Assembly (NCBI GenBank): GCA_025054695.1
Contig: JANWZI010000043.1
Coordinates: 1-32,696 of the forward strand
Direction of reading: 5' to 3'
Length of the DNA: 32,696 nt
Source of the DNA: Myxococcota bacterium
GTDB lineage: Bacteria; Myxococcota_A; Polyangia; Polyangiales; JANWZI01
Under the pieces are notes generated by a model. That model did no database searches. It saw only the letters and a list, made by a program, of their open reading frames with translations, and was not told the DNA's origin. How positions within the stretch are numbered: the stretch's first letter is position 1; each line of letters starts with the position of its first letter. Shown piece after piece: positions 28,048 through 32,696 of the stretch. Both the position numbers and the translations under genes were made by a program.

Positions 28048-28968
28048 ATGTCGCGCCCCCCCTACGACGATGGCGACGAGACCCAGCTCTTCGAGCTGCA
28101 GCGCCGATCGAGCCGGCGTCGCGCCGTTCCCGGGGCACGCGACCGGCTCACGCTCACCGTGCTGGCAGGACCGGCTCGGGGTCGCGTCATCGCCGCGTCC
28201 GGCGACGAGCTCGTCGTCGGACGCGCGGCGGAGCTTCCGGAACGTATCGACGATCCGGGGATGTCACGCAGACACGCGCGGTTTTTTCGGCGCGCGGGCG
28301 AATGGTTCCTCGAGGATCTCGGCAGCAAGAACGGCACGTTTCTCAAGGGGCGGCAGGTCCACGATCCAGAAGCCGTCGCCGACGGCGACCGCGTTGAGGT
28401 CGGTTCGGAGACGGTCCTGCTGGTCTCGCTGCACGACGCGGCCGCGCAGGAGCTGGCGCTGTCGACCTACGAGTCCTCGGTCACCGATCCGCTGACGCGC
28501 CTGCACAACCGTCGCTACTTCGAGGACCGCCTCGCGGCCGAAATGGCGTTCGCAGCCCGCCACGGCACGGAGCTGTCGCTGCTGCTGATCGATGCGGACC
28601 ATTTCAAGGCCATCAACGACGGCTCGGGCCACGAAGCCGGAGACGCCACGCTTCGCGTGCTCGGGGCGACGATTCGCCGCATGGTGCGCACCGAGGACGT
28701 CGTCGCGCGCTTGGGCGGCGAGGAGTTCGCCGTGCTCGCGCGCGGAATCGGTCATCGCAACGCGCTCATCCTCGCCGAGCGCATCCGCAAGGTCGTCGCC
28801 GGATGCCAGGTGCCCTGGGAAGGCGGCGAGATCCGCGTCACGGTCAGCATCGGTGTCGCGACGCGGACGGCCGAGCGCCCGTTCCCATCGGGTCGCGAGC
28901 TGTTGGCCGCGGCCGACGCGGCCGTCTACCGGGCGAAGCGGTCGGGACGCAATCGCGTGACGGATTGA
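28048..28968 (+). CDS. FHA-GGDEF diguanylate cyclase
   Basis: A 306-aa cytoplasmic signalling protein. The N-terminal FHA domain (~35-125) shows the phosphothreonine-binding marks LVVGR, SRRHARF and DLGSKNGTFLKG. The GGDEF domain (~145-306) has TDPLTRLHNRRYFEDRL, LLLIDADHFKAINDGSGHEA and the active A-site RLGGEEFAVL. An inhibitory RxxD I-site (RTED) sits five residues before GGEEF. It should make c-di-GMP with product inhibition, switched or localised by binding a phosphothreonine on a partner, which links it to Ser/Thr kinases such as the one at 18272. The ATG at 28048 (MSRPPYDDGDETQLF) is chosen over longer frames because the extension would translate repeat sequence. The acidic N-terminus ahead of the FHA resembles FHA proteins with kinase-target threonines. 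Confidence 0.93.
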   Translation: MSRPPYDDGDETQLFELQRRSSRRRAVPGARDRLTLTVLAGPARGRVIAASGDELVVGRAAELPERIDDPGMSRRHARFFRRAGEWFLEDLGSKNGTFLKGRQVHDPEAVADGDRVEVGSETVLLVSLHDAAAQELALSTYESSVTDPLTRLHNRRYFEDRLAAEMAFAARHGTELSLLLIDADHFKAINDGSGHEAGDATLRVLGATIRRMVRTEDVVARLGGEEFAVLARGIGHRNALILAERIRKVVAGCQVPWEGGEIRVTVSIGVATRTAERPFPSGRELLAAADAAVYRAKRSGRNRVTD

Positions 28969-28997
28969 CGCACGCGGGAGCGTGCGCCCATCGCGGG

Positions 28998-29027
28998 ATC
29001 GGGCCTCGGCCTGGGCCCCGGTTCCGC
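28998..29027 (+). repeat. Short CTCGGN-like hexamer array (5 units)
   Basis: Units ATCGGG, CCTCGG, CCTGGG, CCCCGG and TTCCGC keep 6-base spacing in the gap between the diguanylate cyclase and glutamate dehydrogenase genes. It is the weakest member of the family and could be chance in GC-rich DNA. Confidence 0.45.
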
Positions 29028-29076
29028 GTTCGCACACGGCCTGCGAGCGATCCACGCGTACTGACGCGACGCGTCG

Positions 29077-29105
29077 TTGACGCACCGCGCGTACGGGTGC
29101 ATGAC
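29077..29105 (+). promoter_or_regulatory. Possible promoter of glutamate dehydrogenase
   Basis: TTGACG (29077-29082), a 17-base spacer and CATGAC (29100-29105) make a plausible sigma-70 promoter with a ~30-base leader before the ATG at 29143. A 10-bp palindrome CGACGCGTCG (29067-29076) abuts the -35 box and could be a regulator site. The -10 match is weak. Confidence 0.4.
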
Positions 29106-29142
29106 TCGCCCGCCCCGCCCGCCGGGAGCCCCGGAGCACGTC

Positions 29143-30402
29143 ATGGACAAGCAGGAATTCCTGAGGGCCGTCCAGAGCTACTTCGAGCGCGCGGCCGACG
29201 CCGTCGAGCTGCCCGATCACGTCCGTACGATCCTCTCGCAGCCCAAGAACGAGCTGATCGTCCATTTCCCGGTCGTCATGGACGACGGCAAGGTGCGCCT
29301 GTTCAAGGGCTATCGCATCCAGCACAACAACCTGCTCGGCCCGTACAAGGGAGGCCTGCGCTACCACGAGACGGTCTCGCTCGACGACGTCAAGGCGCTC
29401 GCGGCCCTGATGACGTGGAAGTGCGCGCTGATGGACATTCCGTTCGGCGGGGCCAAGGGCGGCATCAAGTTCAATCCGCGCGTGCACAGCGAAGGCGAAA
29501 TTCGTCGCATCACGCGCCGGTTCACCCACGCGCTCGGCAGCAACATCGGGCCTGAGTACGACATCCCGGCCCCCGACGTGGGCACCAGCTCGCGCGAGAT
29601 GGTCTGGATGATGGACACGTACATGAACACCGTCGGCCACGTCGAGAAGAACGCGATGATGCGCGTCGTGACGGGCAAGACGGTCACGTGCGGCGGATCG
29701 CGCGGTCGCGACAAGGCGACCGGCCAGGGCGTCGTGCACTGCATCGTCGAGTGGGCACGCGATCACCGCTTCGACCTCGAGGGCAAGACGGTCATCATCC
29801 AGGGCTTCGGCAACGTGGGCAGCCACACCGCCATGATCCTCTCGCGCCTGGGCGTCTCGCTCATCGCGGTCGGCGACCACACCGGCTATCGCTACAACGA
29901 GGAGGGCTTCAACCCGCACAAGCTCGCCGAGCACGTCCGGCAGCACGGTTCCATCGCGGGCTACGAGGCGGGCGAGGAGATCACGCGCGAGCAGTTCTTC
30001 CAGGTCAAGGCGGACATCTTCGTGCCCGCGGCGCTCGAGAACCAGATCGGCGTCGCCGAAGCGCAGGCGCTTCGGGTGCGGCTCATCGCCGAGGGGGCCA
30101 ACGGGCCGACGACGCCGGAGGGCGAGCGCATCCTGCTCGAGCGCGGGATCACCATCCTGCCCGACATCCTCGCCAACGCGGGCGGCGTGACCGTCAGCTA
30201 CTACGAATGGGTCCAGAATAAGCGCAGCGAGCAGTGGGAGCTCGAGGAGGTCGACGCGCGACTCGAGGCGGCGATGAAGCGCAACTACCGTCGCGTGATG
30301 GACTTCGCACGCGACCGTCGCGTCGACCCGCGCGTCGCGGCCTACGGTCTGGCGCTCGAGCGGCTTAAGACGGCCTACGCGGAACGGGGAATTTTCCCCT
30401 GA
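29143..30402 (+). CDS. gdhA: Glutamate dehydrogenase (Glu/Leu/Phe/Val dehydrogenase family)
   Basis: A 419-aa enzyme of the small hexameric class, converting glutamate to 2-oxoglutarate and ammonia or the reverse. Visible marks are KGGLRYH (Lys69), TWKCALMDIPFGGAKGG with catalytic Lys105, IPAPDVGTSSREMVWMMDTY with Asp145, GGSRGRDKATGQGV, the dinucleotide loop GFGNVGSH (221-228), EGANGPTTPEG and LPDILANAGGVTVSYYEW. The length and these motifs fit glutamate better than leucine dehydrogenase, but substrate is not proven. The ATG at 29143 is preceded by GGAG; an upstream ATG at 29101 lies in the likely promoter. Its last 28 bases overlap, tail to tail, the convergent phosphodiester-glycosidase gene. 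Confidence 0.94.
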   Translation: MDKQEFLRAVQSYFERAADAVELPDHVRTILSQPKNELIVHFPVVMDDGKVRLFKGYRIQHNNLLGPYKGGLRYHETVSLDDVKALAALMTWKCALMDIPFGGAKGGIKFNPRVHSEGEIRRITRRFTHALGSNIGPEYDIPAPDVGTSSREMVWMMDTYMNTVGHVEKNAMMRVVTGKTVTCGGSRGRDKATGQGVVHCIVEWARDHRFDLEGKTVIIQGFGNVGSHTAMILSRLGVSLIAVGDHTGYRYNEEGFNPHKLAEHVRQHGSIAGYEAGEEITREQFFQVKADIFVPAALENQIGVAEAQALRVRLIAEGANGPTTPEGERILLERGITILPDILANAGGVTVSYYEWVQNKRSEQWELEEVDARLEAAMKRNYRRVMDFARDRRVDPRVAAYGLALERLKTAYAERGIFP

Positions 30403-31493
30403 CCGTCCACGGACCCTCGCTCCGTCGCGGCCGGCGGCGTCGGGTCCGGACTGCTTCGTCGCCGGCGCAGGCGCGCGAGCACCGCAATCGCAACCAGGCA
30501 CGCGGTGGTGGCGGCGATCAGGGGCGGCGCGCGCTCGCGCCAACGACCGAGGCGGAGCGCCGGTTGCTGCGGCGGAGCGGGGATGGGCGCGGCGTCCATG
30601 CCCTCGAACGGGTCTCGCGCGGCGAGGCGGCTCGGCGGCGGCTCGGGAGCGAAGACCAGCAAGTGATTGAGCACCTCGCGCTCTCGGCCGCGTCGGCGTG
30701 CGCGCTCCGAGGACGGCGCGGCGCTCGTCTCGATCAGGTCCTCGAGCCAGTGTCCGCACGGGACGTTGACGATCCCACCGAGCGGGCGGACGAACAGCGC
30801 GCTCGAGCCCCCGCCGTCGAGGTTGATCGCGTCGTGCGCGCCGAGCTCGACGAGCAGGTCCGCCGCTTCGTACAGATCGAGCCCACGGCTCGACGGCTGC
30901 CGGCCGTCGGCGACGACGAGCCAGAGCGTGCGGCCGTCGCGCGAGACGCCCGCGATCGTGCGCGGATGGCGCCGCCGCGGCTCGGGCGACGCCTCGATTG
31001 CGGCCGTATCGGGCCGGCCGTCGCGCACGAGCATCGGGGCCCCGCTCACCGCCGCGCGAAGCCGTGACGTCGTCAGAGCGGCCTCGTCGACCACCTGCTC
31101 CGGCGGGCTGATCCATACCCGTCCGTCCTCGCCGACCGCCACGAATCCCCACAGCGCGTCGTCGGCCGCACGCGACCAGCGCTTGCCCTCGCCCACGGCG
31201 AGACCCTCGGGAGCGCCGAACGGTCCCCAGAACCCGCCGTTGACCGCAGCCGTCGCGCCGCGCCGGTGGGCCTGTTCGCTGACCGTGGACCACCGGTCGT
31301 GCTCGGCCGTCGCCTCGACGCGCACGCCCGCGACGCGCAGATCCACGCGCAGCGCGTGCACCACGAGGGCAGGACGCTGCTGCTCGCGGCGCATGTAGCG
31401 AAGCCCCGGGCGGACCTCGGACCAGATTTCCGTGCGTTGCGCCATCGCCTCGCCAGCGACGAGCAGGCCGAGAACGGGGCCGAGACGCTTCAC
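30375..31493 (-). CDS. Exported phosphodiester glycosidase (NAGPA) domain protein
   Basis: A 372-aa protein. A signal sequence (VLGLLVAGEAMA, cleavage near QRT) precedes a NAGPA/DUF2233 domain (~40-270). Marks are TAAVNGGFWGPFG, SGAPMLVRDGR, RHPRTIAGVSRDGRTLWLVV, ADGRQPSSRGLDLYEAADLL and the signature DAINLDGGGSSALFV. After a charged, Arg-rich segment comes a C-terminal membrane helix (PPLIAATTACLVAIAVLA) followed by RLRRRR, so the domain is probably held at the inner membrane facing the periplasm. Relatives uncap GlcNAc-phosphodiesters or act on cell-envelope glycopolymers; the substrate here is unknown. The start GTG 31493 is divergent from the FAM20C-like gene. Confidence 0.87.
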   Translation of the reverse strand: MKRLGPVLGLLVAGEAMAQRTEIWSEVRPGLRYMRREQQRPALVVHALRVDLRVAGVRVEATAEHDRWSTVSEQAHRRGATAAVNGGFWGPFGAPEGLAVGEGKRWSRAADDALWGFVAVGEDGRVWISPPEQVVDEAALTTSRLRAAVSGAPMLVRDGRPDTAAIEASPEPRRRHPRTIAGVSRDGRTLWLVVADGRQPSSRGLDLYEAADLLVELGAHDAINLDGGGSSALFVRPLGGIVNVPCGHWLEDLIETSAAPSSERARRRGREREVLNHLLVFAPEPPPSRLAARDPFEGMDAAPIPAPPQQPALRLGRWRERAPPLIAATTACLVAIAVLARLRRRRSSPDPTPPAATERGSVDGQGKIPRSA

Positions 31494-31586
31494 GCGGGCA
31501 CCGCCCGTGCAACCGGCGAGCCCGTGCCTCCGAAACCCTCGAAAACACGCTCTTACGGCGCCGGGCTGAGCGACCGCCGTGGCGCG

Positions 31587-32696
31587 GTGGACACGAGAAC
31601 TGGCCCGCCGGACACGCCCGCGGGACGATCTCCCGTCACGCCTGCCGTGCTGACGCTGCTCCTGTTGGCCTGGCTCGCCTGCTCCATGCTCGGCTGCGTC
31701 GAGTCGTCCACGACTCGTTCGACCGATCGGTCCCTCGCGCCCTCCGCGCCGGATCCGATGTCCGAGGGCGTGGCTGCTCGCCCCCTGACCCCGGACACTG
31801 CCCAACCCACGCCGACGCGGGACAGATCGGCGTGGGGCTCGGGTGCGGCCACACCCTCGCTGCTCGTCGCGTCGCATGGGGCGCCCCGAATGGGCGCGCC
31901 GGGGCGTCGTCCACGAGCGCCGTCGGGCGAGACGTACTTTCTCGGGCAGCCCGAGAGCGCGGTGCTGCGTGCGCTCGCGACCGAGCCCGTCGCCCACGCC
32001 GTCAAGGGCAGCGGAGGCCGAAGTCTCGCGTTCAAGCTCACGCTCGCCGACGGAACGGTGGGTTACTTCAAGCCCTCGCAGACCTTTTCGGCGTCGCGAT
32101 GGTGGTCGGAAGTGGTCAGTCACTACCTCGACCGGGCGCTCGGCCTGGGGCGCGTGCCGCCCACCGTTTCGCGCCGCCTTCCGTGGGCACCGCTCGCGCA
32201 GCTTGCCGCGGGCGACCGACGCCTCGGCGAAGTGCTCGTCGAAGACGACGGAACCGTTCGCGGCGCGCTCATCGGCTGGGTCGAGGGCGGGCTCGACCCG
32301 CTGCTTCTCGGTCCGGGTTGGGAGCGCTGGATCCGCATCGAAGGCCCGCTCGCGCACACGCCCTACCAGCGGCCACGCGCATGGGCGCGCGGGAACGCCG
32401 GAGACGACGCAGGTGTGGACGACGGGCGTGGTGAGCACGACGACCCGGAGCTGCCGCCCGCGCAGGCGCCCGATCGTCCCGACCGGCCCGCGGAGCTGTC
32501 CGACATGATCGCGTTCGACTATCTGACGGCGAACGTCGATCGGTGGGGCGGCGGCTTCACCAACGTGCGCTACCGCCGGCCCGCGAACGACCGCCGGCTG
32601 ATCTTCCTCGACAACAGCGCCGGATTCCCGCCGGGTCTGGGGCACGTGCCGGTCATGGAGGCGCGGCTCGAGGCCCTGCAGCGCTTTCGTCGTTCC
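31587..32696 (+). CDS. FAM20C-like secreted kinase lipoprotein (3' partial)
   Basis: The frame runs off the right edge; 370 codons are visible. A hydrophobic segment ends in lipobox MLGC (Cys37), then a long low-complexity linker. From ~135 the sequence follows the animal secretory kinase FAM20C in order: GRSLAFKLTLADGTVGYFKP with Lys162; Glu175 in WWSEVVSHYLDRALGLGRVP; an acidic Pro-rich insertion (~255-300); DMIAFDYLTANVDRWGG with catalytic Asp318; and LIFLDNSAGF with metal-binding Asp342. FAM20C phosphorylates secreted proteins. The HH after DR in FAM20C is WG here. A periplasmic or surface protein or glycan kinase is inferred. GTG 31587 is used as start; GTG 31524 is also possible. It is divergent from the NAGPA protein gene. 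Confidence 0.8.
   Translation, partial: MDTRTGPPDTPAGRSPVTPAVLTLLLLAWLACSMLGCVESSTTRSTDRSLAPSAPDPMSEGVAARPLTPDTAQPTPTRDRSAWGSGAATPSLLVASHGAPRMGAPGRRPRAPSGETYFLGQPESAVLRALATEPVAHAVKGSGGRSLAFKLTLADGTVGYFKPSQTFSASRWWSEVVSHYLDRALGLGRVPPTVSRRLPWAPLAQLAAGDRRLGEVLVEDDGTVRGALIGWVEGGLDPLLLGPGWERWIRIEGPLAHTPYQRPRAWARGNAGDDAGVDDGRGEHDDPELPPAQAPDRPDRPAELSDMIAFDYLTANVDRWGGGFTNVRYRRPANDRRLIFLDNSAGFPPGLGHVPVMEARLEALQRFRRS

Noticed and set aside
30386-30399. GGGGAATTTTCCCC as a confident intrinsic terminator
   Set aside because: The stem is short and no U-tract follows on either strand, so it is only mentioned with the gene overlap.
28264-31548. 1094-codon minus-strand open frame across the cyclase and glutamate dehydrogenase genes
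   Set aside because: It is antisense to two well-identified enzymes and runs through an intergenic repeat without a break, typical of stop-poor GC-rich DNA.

Overview
The window is very GC-rich DNA, around 70% by eye, with dense genes, many GTG or TTG starts and many 1-4 base start/stop overlaps. It most resembles a Myxococcota genome of the Polyangia / Sandaracinus type. The support is a PEGA-tailed Ser/Thr kinase, lipoproteins with Asp/Ala/Gly-rich linkers, Kazal and Cys-rich secreted modules, TPR-headed TonB receptors, a bactofilin and FHA-GGDEF signalling. This is inference from gene content; no rRNA, tRNA, CRISPR array or insertion sequence was seen.

Left part (1-8250): the end of a secreted Kazal protein; a minus-strand operon homoserine dehydrogenase > bactofilin > small membrane protein, with GTGA overlaps; a COG2509-type FAD oxidoreductase; a small coiled-coil protein behind a near-leaderless promoter; a minus operon alpha/beta hydrolase > DUF4112 membrane protein > TPR protein; and a divergent PLP enzyme of the ACC deaminase / D-cysteine desulfhydrase family.

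Middle (8250-22100): an AbrB-Doc toxin-antitoxin pair of visibly lower GC with a perfect 16-bp palindromic operator; a trypsin-like lipoprotein protease with three tandem six-cysteine modules; a minus-strand cluster of PEGA Ser/Thr kinase, two tandem TPR-TonB receptors and a surface lipoprotein; a stand-alone HD protein keeping the catalytic residues of (p)ppGpp hydrolases; and an M15 peptidase.

Right part (22100-32696): a two-gene operon for a giant, doubled ASKHA 2-hydroxyacyl-CoA-dehydratase-type activase (1204 aa) and its COG3581-like partner (646 aa), behind a 26-bp inverted-repeat operator. Then come an FHA-GGDEF diguanylate cyclase, glutamate dehydrogenase, a phosphodiester-glycosidase-domain protein and, running off the end, a lipoprotein closely resembling the animal secretory kinase FAM20C.

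The most unusual items are three. First, a dispersed family of strictly intergenic, in-phase degenerate hexamer repeats (consensus CTCGGN) at six or more loci. Second, the split double-activase system, whose two ASKHA halves carry cluster cysteines at identical 39-residue spacing, with no classical dehydratase nearby. Third, the bacterial FAM20C-like kinase.
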